Counted from the stretch's first letter, positions 1 to 6,725 are shown. The stretch: 11,205 bases of DNA from Halieaceae bacterium UBA3479 (GCA_002377985.1 DFQW01000131.1:1-11205), one strand, 5' to 3'. Made by a program: numbers and translations. Notes: generated by a model from the letters alone, not told the origin.

Positions 1-9
1 TAGGGGTAG

Positions 10-85
10 TGGTGCCGGAGATAGGAGTCGAACCTACGACCTTCGCATTACGAATGCGCTGCTCTACCAACTGAGCTACACCGGC
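10..85 (-). tRNA. tRNA-Thr, anticodon CGU
   Basis: The reverse complement folds as a full 76-nt tRNA with encoded CCA. The D-arm is GCTC/GAGC, the anticodon loop TTCGTAA gives anticodon CGU (reads ACG, threonine), and the T-arm has the usual TTCGACT loop. Sequence from the D-arm to the T-arm is almost the same as E. coli thrW. The acceptor stem GCCGGTG/CTCCGGC has one T:T mismatch at 6:67 where E. coli has an A-T pair. The gene points out of the window's left edge. Confidence 0.97.
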
Positions 86-96
86 ATGGGCGCCGG

Positions 97-125
97 ATGT
101 TAAGGAAAAGCCTCCTCAGGCTCAA
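97..125 (-). promoter_or_regulatory. sigma70-like promoter of tRNA-Thr
   Basis: On the minus strand, a -35 TTGAGC (120-125) is followed by a 17-nt spacer and a -10 TAACAT (97-102). Next comes the GC-rich stretch CCGGCGCCC, just before the tRNA 5' end at 85, leaving a leader of about 5 nt. A GC-rich discriminator is typical of stable-RNA promoters under stringent (ppGpp) control; that regulation is inferred. Confidence 0.65.
106..122 (-). terminator. possible weak terminator of the dld operon
   Basis: Minus-strand hairpin AGCCT-GAGG-AGGCT followed by TTTCC. The stem is only 5 bp (6 with a G-T pair) and the U-tract is short. It is the only terminator-like element in the roughly 200 bp after the dld stop, and it lies inside the spacer of the tRNA-Thr promoter. 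Weak call: dld transcripts may read through into the tRNA. Confidence 0.3.
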
Positions 126-299
126 TACCTTTCGACAAAACACCAGTTTCAAAGAGATTCCAAGGTACTGACCAAGGGGGCATTGAATGCAGCACTCGTG
201 GGGACTCACACCCCTGGGCAGGCATTAATCGCACTCATCTTTATGACCAGGTTTGTGGCGCGGCTCATCCGCGACGCCCTCAAATTGATCAGGTAGTAC

Positions 300-1988
300 C
301 TAGTGGTAGCACCGGTTCTTCGACATTTTCCCCACCCCCGCGTTAAATGCATTGGTGGGGTCCAGGCTTTGATAAAACGCCGCGTGATGCGGCTCGGCAT
401 GGTACAAGTGCCCGACGTTGTGCTCGGCGGGGTATTTGGCACCAATCCCATCTAACAGTCCCATCATGCGCGCCTTGACGGCTTGGGGGTCTACGCCCGC
501 CTTAACAACGAAATCCCAATGAAATACATGACACATAAAGTGCCCGCCCCGGTAGGGTGCCGCACATTGCTCAAGGAGATCCTCGGGCAAAAACTCATAC
601 CACTTTGTATAGTTGCGGGGTAGCGCCACATCAAAGGTCACCATGCCCCCTGTCTCCTTGCCATGAATAAGGTTATAGCGCGCCGGAGATCCCCCCGCGA
701 CAAGTCGATGCAGCAACGCGGCATCGCCCTCCTTGGGCGAGCACTCAAAGAAAGCTCCCTCGTTGCCCTGTCGTGTCACGTCATGGAGCACCTTCCTTAT
801 TTCGGCAATAGCCGCATCTGCGCCGATCACGATCAGGTGGTGCTCGTAGGCCGCTCGGTATTCGCGCATACGCTTTGGAAGATGATCGGGCCAGAGTTGC
901 GCCAACCGCTGTAGAAGATGATCGGCCGGGCGATTCGGGAGCCCCGGTATTTTTTCGAGCCAGCGATCGAGGGTCGCCTTGATGCGATAAAGCCTCGGTA
1001 AAAAACTCGTCCCCAAGTACTTGATGAGCAAAAAAGTATCCTTGCAGTAGCGATCTGCACCATCGAACCAGCTCTGGTGCATGTACTCCGCCATCTCGGG
1101 AAGCTCTGTGCACTCCGAAAGTAGCCGCCGGCGTATTTCGTTGAGCTGTTCGGGGTTATTGGTGCCCAAGTAAAAAACCTGCTCTGCCTTGGGTTTATCA
1201 AACGTGTCTACCCGTACGGCAAAGACCGCCAGCTTGCCCGCACTACCGCTGGCTTCATGAAGACGACGCTGATCCGCGTTGAAACGAGAGGGAGAATTGG
1301 CGTTGACCTCGCGCACCCGCTGCATGTAGTCGGGATCGGAGGCCAAACCCGATTCTAGGCTAACGGCATTGGGATCGAAGCGGCCAGCTTCAAGATTAGT
1401 CAGAATCTCCTCAGGTGTGTCGCCTAAGTCAATCCCGAGGTGATTCACCAGCTCGAGCTCGCCGTGCTCTGACAGCCGAGCAAACAGGGCGAGTTCGGTA
1501 TAGGCTGGGCCGCGCTTGACGAGGCTGCCGCCCGAGTTATTGCAAATACCTCCCACCACCGAGGCGCCAATGCAGGATGACCCAATTACCGAGTGCGGAT
1601 TCTTGCCGAAAGGGGCGAGCATTTCCTCTAATCGGTACAGCGTGCCGCCGGCAAAAACCAACGCCTGTTGTGCATCACATAGCGGGATACAGGTGTCGAG
1701 CTTGAGGGTGCTGATGATGACGATCTCCCGATCGTAATCATCGCCATCGGGGGTGGAGCCGCCGGTTACGCCGGTGTTTGCGGCCTGGCAAATGACAATG
1801 CAGTCCGCCGCCACACAGGCCTTGAGTACTTGCCAAAAATCAAGGAGTGACCCGGGCTCAAAAACCGCAAGCGCCGACCCGCCGCCAAAACGAATACCCG
1901 TTGTAAAACGCTTGATATGGTGCGGCTCGCGAATGACACGTGTATTGGGCACCAGCGCGGCGAGTTCATCTATCCAGCGGGTATCCAT
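300..1988 (-). CDS. dld: quinone-dependent D-lactate dehydrogenase (Dld)
   Basis: FAD-dependent, membrane-associated enzyme that oxidises D-lactate to pyruvate and passes electrons to the quinone pool. The 562 residues align along their whole length with E. coli Dld (571 aa). Shared blocks include the FAD-binding stretch QAANTGVTGGSTPDG (68-82), VIGSSCIGASVVGGICNNSG (134-153), RGPAYTE (159-165), NHLGIDLG (182-189), GKLAVFAVR (251-259), YPAEHNVGHLY (519-529) and the C-terminal DPTNAFNAGVGK. The start is the ATG at 1988; an in-frame TAG lies a short way upstream. No good Shine-Dalgarno precedes this ATG, but a 20-codon leader ORF ends 5 nt before it. It is the last gene of a likely SDR-ThuA-dld operon, 76 bp after the ThuA gene. 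Family identity is very secure; a related D-2-hydroxy acid as the real substrate cannot be excluded. Confidence 0.96.
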   Translation of the reverse strand: MDTRWIDELAALVPNTRVIREPHHIKRFTTGIRFGGGSALAVFEPGSLLDFWQVLKACVAADCIVICQAANTGVTGGSTPDGDDYDREIVIISTLKLDTCIPLCDAQQALVFAGGTLYRLEEMLAPFGKNPHSVIGSSCIGASVVGGICNNSGGSLVKRGPAYTELALFARLSEHGELELVNHLGIDLGDTPEEILTNLEAGRFDPNAVSLESGLASDPDYMQRVREVNANSPSRFNADQRRLHEASGSAGKLAVFAVRVDTFDKPKAEQVFYLGTNNPEQLNEIRRRLLSECTELPEMAEYMHQSWFDGADRYCKDTFLLIKYLGTSFLPRLYRIKATLDRWLEKIPGLPNRPADHLLQRLAQLWPDHLPKRMREYRAAYEHHLIVIGADAAIAEIRKVLHDVTRQGNEGAFFECSPKEGDAALLHRLVAGGSPARYNLIHGKETGGMVTFDVALPRNYTKWYEFLPEDLLEQCAAPYRGGHFMCHVFHWDFVVKAGVDPQAVKARMMGLLDGIGAKYPAEHNVGHLYHAEPHHAAFYQSLDPTNAFNAGVGKMSKNRCYH

Positions 1989-1993
1989 GGCTA

Positions 1994-2056
1994 TTAGTTT
2001 GTCTCGATTGACCTAAGGTGCGCGCAATGGCAGCTGCCCCGGAAACTGCGGGGCAT
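1994..2056 (-). CDS. putative 20-aa leader ORF ahead of dld
   Basis: ATG at 2056 opens MPRSFRGSCHCAHLRSIETN and stops with TAA (1996-1994), 5 nt before the dld ATG. An AGG (in TAGGTTAAACC) sits 7 nt before its start and overlaps the end of the ThuA stop codon. Because dld has no clear ribosome site of its own, translation of this ORF could feed dld by coupling. The ORF also runs through one of the alternative hairpins described separately. It is too short for statistics and has no recognised homologue, so chance is a real alternative. Confidence 0.3.
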   Translation of the reverse strand: MPRSFRGSCHCAHLRSIETN

Positions 2057-2078
2057 GGTTTAACCTATTGAATGCCCC
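2035..2078 (-). promoter_or_regulatory. mutually exclusive hairpins between the ThuA gene and dld
   Basis: In transcript order there are three arms: GGGGCAT (2078-2072, inside the last ThuA codons), ATGCCCCG (2056-2049 with its neighbour) and CGGGGCA (2041-2035). The middle arm can pair perfectly over 7 bp with the first arm (15-nt loop, 2057-2071) or over 7 bp with the last arm (7-nt loop, 2042-2048), but not with both. This is the geometry of an attenuator or a processing switch. No U-tract follows, so it is not a simple terminator. The arms and pairing are seen; function is inferred. Confidence 0.4.
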
Positions 2079-2811
2079 AGGCGATGCCACGCCGCAATAA
2101 CTCGTAATACGCGGGCACCTCCCAGCTACAGCGCTCGAGTACTGGGTATTCCTCCACCAGTGGCTGCATATCGTAGGTTGAGCGGCAATGGCCCAGAGTC
2201 AGGTACAGCACGGAGCCTTGGCCATAGGGCCGCAGGTAAAACACCGCGTGGTCGTCGTCGCCCTCCCAGTCGCCATCCTGAAACGCCTCCACCTTACCCG
2301 ACCATTTGGTATGCAGAAGCATCTCGTTCTCGCCGTGATACTCAGAGAGATACAACTCGTCGGTGGTGTCAAAAGGCTCGATGCCTTGTACCAGCGGATG
2401 ATCCGGCTTGGTCACCTCAACCCGGTAGGGTTCGATGGGGGGATGTGCCAAAAACTGGCTGCCCAAGACCTCCATAAAATCTATGTTGTCACGCGGTGCT
2501 CGTAGCAAGGGCGGGTCGTGGCTAAGCCATTCCAGAACCGAGTTGGTGGCATGTAACGCAAACCACTTGCCGCCCGCCTCGATATAGGACTTAAGGCGCG
2601 CCTGCCCAGCCATGTCGGGTACTTCGTCGCAGGTATAGGTGACCAGCAGATCGGCCTGACACATGGCCTCGACATCGCTGTAATCATTGGCCACTTTAAC
2701 CCTGACGACATCGTGCTCTGCCAGCAGCTTGAGCAGTTCGAGCCGCGCAAAGTCAAAGTCGTGGTACTTCCCACCACAGACCAGATAAACATCTTTTCGC
2801 TTACTTGCCAT
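2065..2811 (-). CDS. ThuA-like domain protein
   Basis: A 248-residue protein of the ThuA family (trehalose utilisation, class I glutamine amidotransferase-like fold). Family landmarks: GGKYHDFDF (13-21) after the first strand, AGGKWFALHATN (79-90), LGSQFLAHPP (116-125), the DELYLSE stretch (151-157), and RPYGQGSVLYLTLGH (194-208). The length is normal for a single-domain member, with no signal peptide, so it is probably cytoplasmic. The biochemical role of most ThuA proteins is unsettled; the founding ThuA/ThuB pair acts in 3-keto-sugar (trehalose) catabolism, which would fit the neighbouring oxidoreductase. An AGAGGA ribosome site lies about 6 nt before the ATG. It sits 109 bp after the SDR gene and 76 bp before dld, all on one strand, so co-transcription is likely. 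Family call is strong; substrate unknown. Confidence 0.88.
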   Translation of the reverse strand: MASKRKDVYLVCGGKYHDFDFARLELLKLLAEHDVVRVKVANDYSDVEAMCQADLLVTYTCDEVPDMAGQARLKSYIEAGGKWFALHATNSVLEWLSHDPPLLRAPRDNIDFMEVLGSQFLAHPPIEPYRVEVTKPDHPLVQGIEPFDTTDELYLSEYHGENEMLLHTKWSGKVEAFQDGDWEGDDDHAVFYLRPYGQGSVLYLTLGHCRSTYDMQPLVEEYPVLERCSWEVPAYYELLRRGIAWGIQ

Positions 2812-2920
2812 CAGTATTCCTCTCTTATTGTTCGGCGAGCGGCGCTATAGGGGCCACCCTTTTAACCCATGCAAAATTAAGTTTCTTAAGCCTCTATCAC
2901 TGTTACTGGCGCCTCCGCAC

Positions 2921-3721
2921 TCACTCGGGCTGCTGGGCGGCCATCGCCGCCATCACCGACGCCTCGATCTCCGAGGGCAGCGGATTGCGTCTTAACGTCA
3001 AACCGCCATTAACCTGCAGATTCTGACCCGTCATGTAGCACTCGTCGCTGCCAAGGAAAACGGCTGCCGCGGCAATGTCTTCCGAGGTATTGAGCCGGCC
3101 CAGCGGGTAATTCTTGAGGAACGCCTCGAGTAGGCCCGGCGTCTCCAGGTGCGGCGCTGCCATGGGCGACGCGGTGAGTCCCGGAGAAATGGAGTTCACG
3201 CGAATACCCTTGGCGCCATACTCATCGGCAACGCCACGCACCACGTGATCGATGCCCGCTTTGGTGCCGATATAGGCATGATGGTTGCCGACCAAAATCG
3301 TCGCCGTTGCAGAAGAAATCTGGATGATAGATGAGGGGTTGGACATCACACCCACCAACACCTGCATAAACTGATAAGGCCCTTTGAATTGCAGATCCAT
3401 CATCAGATTGAGGTCTTCTTCGGTGGTTTCCTCAAACTGAGCGAGTAAACCAAGGCCTGTGGCGTTGACCGCAATATCAATCTTGCCGTGGGCGTCCATA
3501 ATCGCTTGGATTGAAGATTTGATGTCTGCCATCTTGGTGATATCGCAGGTCACTGCCATGCCCCCGATTTCGCCAGCAAGCCACTCAAGTTCCTCGACAT
3601 GCCTGCCACCCACTGCTACCGCAGCACCCTCCTCGGCGAAGCGTCGCGCGATGACCTGGCCCATGTTTCCGCGTCCTGCCGCACCCAACACATAAGCCAC
3701 TTTGCCCGCCAATCGTCCCAT
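2921..3721 (-). CDS. SDR-family NAD(P)-dependent oxidoreductase
   Basis: A classical short-chain dehydrogenase/reductase of 266 residues with a Rossmann fold, expected to interconvert an alcohol and a ketone with NAD(P). The glycine motif is the variant GAAGRGNMG (13-21). GGR at 38-40 after the second strand suggests NADP preference, D60 precedes the adenine pocket, and NATG (86-89) matches the usual NNAG. Catalytic Ser137, Tyr150 and Lys154 (S-x12-YxxxK) are present, and the C-terminal MTGQNLQVNGG (230-240) is typical. The usual tetrad asparagine (VNLxG) appears as Gln111 in LQFKG. The tail beyond 241 is about 25 residues, longer than common. A GAGG ribosome site lies 7 nt before the ATG. 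It is the promoter-proximal gene of the minus-strand operon and diverges from the GST gene across a palindromic site. Substrate not predictable. Confidence 0.92.
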   Translation of the reverse strand: MGRLAGKVAYVLGAAGRGNMGQVIARRFAEEGAAVAVGGRHVEELEWLAGEIGGMAVTCDITKMADIKSSIQAIMDAHGKIDIAVNATGLGLLAQFEETTEEDLNLMMDLQFKGPYQFMQVLVGVMSNPSSIIQISSATATILVGNHHAYIGTKAGIDHVVRGVADEYGAKGIRVNSISPGLTASPMAAPHLETPGLLEAFLKNYPLGRLNTSEDIAAAAVFLGSDECYMTGQNLQVNGGLTLRRNPLPSEIEASVMAAMAAQQPE

Positions 3722-3797
3722 GGTCGTACCTCATTAATTATTTGAATCTTGGACCGAAGATACTACTAGACTGGCCACAATTCGGGGAATTTTCTGC

Positions 3798-3816
3798 CAT
3801 AGCTATCATAGCTATG
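3798..3816. promoter_or_regulatory. 19-bp perfect palindrome, candidate operator
   Basis: CATAGCTATCATAGCTATG is a perfect inverted repeat of two 9-nt arms around a central C. It is also a tandem direct repeat of CATAGCTAT plus one G. It lies in the 180-bp divergent region, 76 bp from the SDR start and 85 bp from the GST start, where a dimeric repressor or activator could control both operons. No regulator gene is in the window, and I could not assign convincing -35/-10 boxes around it. Confidence 0.55.
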
Positions 3817-3901
3817 TTGCTCAGAGACCCACGGTAACAGCGGCGCCTTGGTGGCGACGAGGCGCTGGCTGAATACCAATCAATCACGTTAAGGTGCCGG
3901 G

Positions 3902-4564
3902 ATGACAGATCTGCCCGTGCTCTACTCCTTTAGACGCTGCCCCTACGCCATGCGTGCGCGGATGGCGCTGGTGGCATCGGGCGCCGAGGTGATACTCCGA
4001 GAAGTGCAGCTCAAGGACAAACCGCCCGAACTACTTGCTGCGTCTCCCAAAGCTACGGTCCCCGTGCTCGTGTTGCCCGACGGTGACGTGATTGAAGAGA
4101 GTCTTGCTGTCATGCAGTGGGCGCTGGAACGCCATGATCCCCTCGGCTGGCTGGCTCAGGGCACTCTGGATTCGGACTGGATCCGCGAGTGCGACGGCGA
4201 CTTTAAACACTGGTTAGATCACTACAAGTACGCTGAGCGTTACCCCGAGCGCACTGCTGAGGCCTACCGCAAATGCGCCGAGGGCTTTATCCAGAAATTG
4301 GAGGACCGGCTATGTGTCGCCGCTTGGTTGGGCGGCGAGGCGGCCAGTGCCGTCGATGTGGCGCTGTTTCCGTTTATTCGCCAATTTGCAGGTGTCGACG
4401 CCTCGTGGTGGCAGCGGTCCCCCTATCCTCACCTCCAGATGTGGCTGAAAAGCTGGCTGAACAGCACGTTGTTCTCGATAATAATGGTCAAGTATTCGCG
4501 CTGGGAATCCGGTCAGGCGGGGGTACGCTTTCCGCCCGCTTCGAGCCACCGGGTCACAGCATAA
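3902..4564 (+). CDS. glutathione S-transferase family protein
   Basis: A 220-residue soluble protein with an N-terminal thioredoxin-fold GST domain and an all-helical C-terminal domain. The active-site region is SFRRCPYAMRAR (9-20) with Cys13 in a CPYA motif, as in omega-, beta- or DHAR-like GSTs that use cysteine. The cis-proline is in VPVL (53-56) and the glutathione-binding Glu66-Ser67 pair follows. The C-domain N-capping box appears as SAVD (149-152) before LFPFIRQFA. The C-terminal FSIIMVKYSRWESG (191-204) resembles the end of a bacterial GST subgroup. Likely activities are thiol transfer, glutathionylation/deglutathionylation or isomerisation of a glutathione adduct; no substrate is evident. 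An AAGGTG ribosome site lies 5 nt before the ATG. The amidohydrolase gene follows after 31 bp on the same strand, so the two are probably co-transcribed. Confidence 0.88.
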   Translation: MTDLPVLYSFRRCPYAMRARMALVASGAEVILREVQLKDKPPELLAASPKATVPVLVLPDGDVIEESLAVMQWALERHDPLGWLAQGTLDSDWIRECDGDFKHWLDHYKYAERYPERTAEAYRKCAEGFIQKLEDRLCVAAWLGGEAASAVDVALFPFIRQFAGVDASWWQRSPYPHLQMWLKSWLNSTLFSIIMVKYSRWESGQAGVRFPPASSHRVTA

Positions 4565-4595
4565 TCACAGGTCACCGCAACACAGGTTGGCGCTC

Positions 4596-6032
4596 ATGAA
4601 ATTCACCGTCCTCTTTACCGCCTCGCTCTGCACCGCGCTGTTAATGGGTTGCTCGCAAAACGCCCCCGAGCCCGTCGACCTGGCAATCCGTAACGTCACG
4701 GTCATTGACGCCGTGAACCCGATTCGTCGCGATCAAACCATGCTCATCGATGACGGGCGGATCGTCGATATTGTCGACAGCGCGACTGCATCAGAAACAC
4801 CAGCAATAGAGCAGATAGACGCCAGTGGTCGCTATCTCATCCCCGGGTTATGGGACTTTCACGTCCACTTCACCTTTGATAAACGATTTACCGATGCTAT
4901 GGCGGGGCTTTTCCTTTATCACGGCATCACCAATGTGCGCGACACCGGCGGACTCCTTGAAGATCTGTTGCCGGTGGTCGATACCCTGCGCAGTGCCGGT
5001 GCCTTTGCGCCGAGCATCTGGTATGCGGGCCCGCTCCTTGATGGTAAAGATGTGGTGTACGACGGCGCCAATTTCCCCGGGCTGGGTATTGCTAACCCCA
5101 CACCAGAGGCCGCTCGCGCCAACATCGCCGAGATCCACGCCGCGGGGGCGAGCTTTCTGAAGATCTACGAGATGGTCACACCGGAGGTCTTCGCGGCAAT
5201 CGTAGACGAGGCGCGCAACAGAAATTTACCGATTGACGGACACGTCCCGCTGTCGATGCGAGCCAGAGATGTGGCCACTCAGGTGCAATCTCTGGAACAT
5301 CTGCGTAACTATGAAATGGACTGCGTCAGCGATCCCGAAGCATGGCTAGCCACCCGACAAACTGAGTTAGCCAATGCTGCCAATGAACCAGGAAATATTC
5401 TCCGCACCCGGCTTCACTCGCTGCAGCGTATAGCGGCCATAAACAACGAGGATCCCGACGTCTGTGCCCAAACTACCCAGGCACTCAAATCCACCATCAC
5501 CGTCCCGACGTTGCGCATGAACTCGATGGATCTCTATGTACCTTTTTTGCGGGATGATTTTGAGCAGGCGCTGGACCTGATCCCGGCCAGCGTAAGCCAG
5601 GAGTGGCGTGCGGCCCGCGACGCGCTCGCGGCATCAGAAGACCCGGTCGATACCACCTTCGCAGAGTGGTCGCTCCGCCGAACCGGCGAGCTATATGCCG
5701 CAGGTGCGCCGATTGCTGCAGGCACGGACACGCCGATCGGCTGGAGCATTCCAGGCTACAGCTTGCATACCGAGCTCGAGCAGTATGTTCAGGTGGGCAT
5801 GTCGCCGCTTGAAGCGCTGTATTCTGCGACAGTGCGCCCCGCGGCTTTCTTTGGGTTGGAACACGAAATGGGGCAGCTGGCGCCGGGCTACATCGCAGAT
5901 GCGATTCTCCTCTCGGCGAACCCTCTGGACGATATCGCGCATACACGAAGCATCGAAGCAGTGATCAATCGCGGCACCCTGTTGTCAAAGGATACGCTGT
6001 CAAGGTTGGTCGATAGAGAGAGCGCTTACTGA
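4596..6032 (+). CDS. amidohydrolase-family lipoprotein (imidazolonepropionase-like)
   Basis: A 478-residue exported metal-dependent hydrolase of the amidohydrolase superfamily. Residues 1-18 form a lipoprotein signal peptide ending in LLMG-Cys19. Serine at +2 favours the outer membrane over inner-membrane retention. The beta/alpha-barrel metal ligands are readable: HVH (His89, His91) after GLWDF, Lys189 in FLKIYE (probable carboxylated lysine), His216 in DGHVP, His235 in LEHL and Asp378 in AGTDTP. SPLEALYSATVRPAAFFG and GQLAPGYIADAILLSANP (403-443) are the usual C-terminal signature of the cyclic amidohydrolase/prolidase-like group. Substrates could be a cyclic amide, a dipeptide or a lactone. 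I chose ATG 4596 over the in-frame TTG at 4587 because it gives a clean signal peptide. It follows the GST gene by 31 bp and overlaps the convergent acyltransferase gene by 7 bp. Confidence 0.9.
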   Translation: MKFTVLFTASLCTALLMGCSQNAPEPVDLAIRNVTVIDAVNPIRRDQTMLIDDGRIVDIVDSATASETPAIEQIDASGRYLIPGLWDFHVHFTFDKRFTDAMAGLFLYHGITNVRDTGGLLEDLLPVVDTLRSAGAFAPSIWYAGPLLDGKDVVYDGANFPGLGIANPTPEAARANIAEIHAAGASFLKIYEMVTPEVFAAIVDEARNRNLPIDGHVPLSMRARDVATQVQSLEHLRNYEMDCVSDPEAWLATRQTELANAANEPGNILRTRLHSLQRIAAINNEDPDVCAQTTQALKSTITVPTLRMNSMDLYVPFLRDDFEQALDLIPASVSQEWRAARDALAASEDPVDTTFAEWSLRRTGELYAAGAPIAAGTDTPIGWSIPGYSLHTELEQYVQVGMSPLEALYSATVRPAAFFGLEHEMGQLAPGYIADAILLSANPLDDIAHTRSIEAVINRGTLLSKDTLSRLVDRESAY

Positions 6033-6607
6033 TAGGAGAAACGTGGAATCCCGTTGGCCGCCTCGGCACGAATGCGCTCCATAATCTGCCGCACCTCGGT
6101 CATACCTTCAATGAGTGGTGCGAAACTTACAGTGCGCGTCCGATAGTTCATCACCGCCGGCACAATCGGCACCTGAGCCGCGGCCGCAATACGGGCAATC
6201 CCGTCTTTCCATTCTTTAACCGGCTTTCGGGTGCCAGAGGGGGTGATACCCAGAATCAACTTTGATTTTTCCTGAAACTGGCGCGTGACATCACGGATCA
6301 AGCCGTTTTGTTGCGATCGATCTACCGGGATTCCACCAAGCGCGCGGATGATGTTGCCCAGCGGATACCAGAACACCGTGTGTTTGATGAGAAAGGAAGC
6401 CTTCATACCGGTAGCCCAGATAAAGGCAATGGTGAGGAAAAAATCGATATTGGAGCTGTGGGGCACCAGCGCCACGATCGCCTTACCGCGGTTAGGGAAC
6501 TCTCCCTCAACGCGCCAACCAAAAACACGAAAAATAGCCCGGCCAAGCTGCCGCGTCAGGAAGTTCCCGCCCTTGGGCAATTTGTCACCAAGCATTTGCC
6601 ACTTCAC
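6026..6607 (-). CDS. PlsC-like 1-acylglycerol-3-phosphate acyltransferase family protein
   Basis: A 193-residue membrane-associated acyltransferase of the PlsC/LPLAT family, expected to transfer an acyl group to a lysophospholipid or other lipid acceptor at the inner membrane. The catalytic HX4D box is HSSNIDFF (His50, Asp55). Motif II-like FLIKHTVFWYPLGNIIRALGGIPVDR follows at 72-97, and motif III is ITPSGTRKPVKEWKDG (121-136). The conserved glutamate of PEGTR is Ser124 here, which is unusual. Motif IV is seen as VPIVPA (146-151). It is shorter than E. coli PlsC (245 aa), as is common in this small subgroup. The start is GTG 6607; no upstream in-frame start exists before a TGA, and an alternative is the ATG four codons in. 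A five-codon ORF with a good ribosome site ends across the GTG. The exact acceptor lipid is unknown. Confidence 0.85.
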   Translation of the reverse strand: MKWQMLGDKLPKGGNFLTRQLGRAIFRVFGWRVEGEFPNRGKAIVALVPHSSNIDFFLTIAFIWATGMKASFLIKHTVFWYPLGNIIRALGGIPVDRSQQNGLIRDVTRQFQEKSKLILGITPSGTRKPVKEWKDGIARIAAAAQVPIVPAVMNYRTRTVSFAPLIEGMTEVRQIMERIRAEAANGIPRFSYQ

Positions 6608-6635
6608 AGCGTGTTTTTCATCTCAATAGCACCTT
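6604..6635 (-). promoter_or_regulatory. Shine-Dalgarno plus five-codon ORF coupled to the acyltransferase start
   Basis: On the minus strand AAGGTG (6635-6630) is followed after 8 nt by ATGAAAAACACGCTGTGA (6621-6604), encoding MKNTL. Its TGA stop overlaps the GTG start of the acyltransferase (GTGA). The acyltransferase GTG has no good ribosome site of its own, so ribosomes ending the mini-ORF could reinitiate there. A single-base frameshift in an originally continuous N-terminus is the alternative reading. Confidence 0.4.
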
Positions 6636-6725
6636 ACACGGTCGATACTGTAGCCGAGAGCTGCACTGACGTCAGCACGCAAAAAGGGGTGACAAGACGT
6701 GCCGTATGTGTCAGCTACTACCCGC

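Noticed and set aside
200..285. Small hairpins (GGGG/CCCC near 200-216, CGCGG/CCGCG near 258-274) as dld terminators
   Set aside because: Short stems with no U-tract on the minus strand.
4587..4595. TTG start three codons upstream for the amidohydrolase
   Set aside because: ATG 4596 gives a clean lipoprotein signal peptide and a usable AGG upstream; the TTG only adds three residues.
5497..5946. 149-codon minus-strand frame inside the amidohydrolase
   Set aside because: Arg/Pro/Ser/Ala-rich shadow of a well supported gene, with no recognisable protein features.
6661..6680. CTGACGTCAG palindrome at 6666-6675 as an operator
   Set aside because: A 10-bp palindrome without flanking symmetry is easily expected by chance; kept only as a note.
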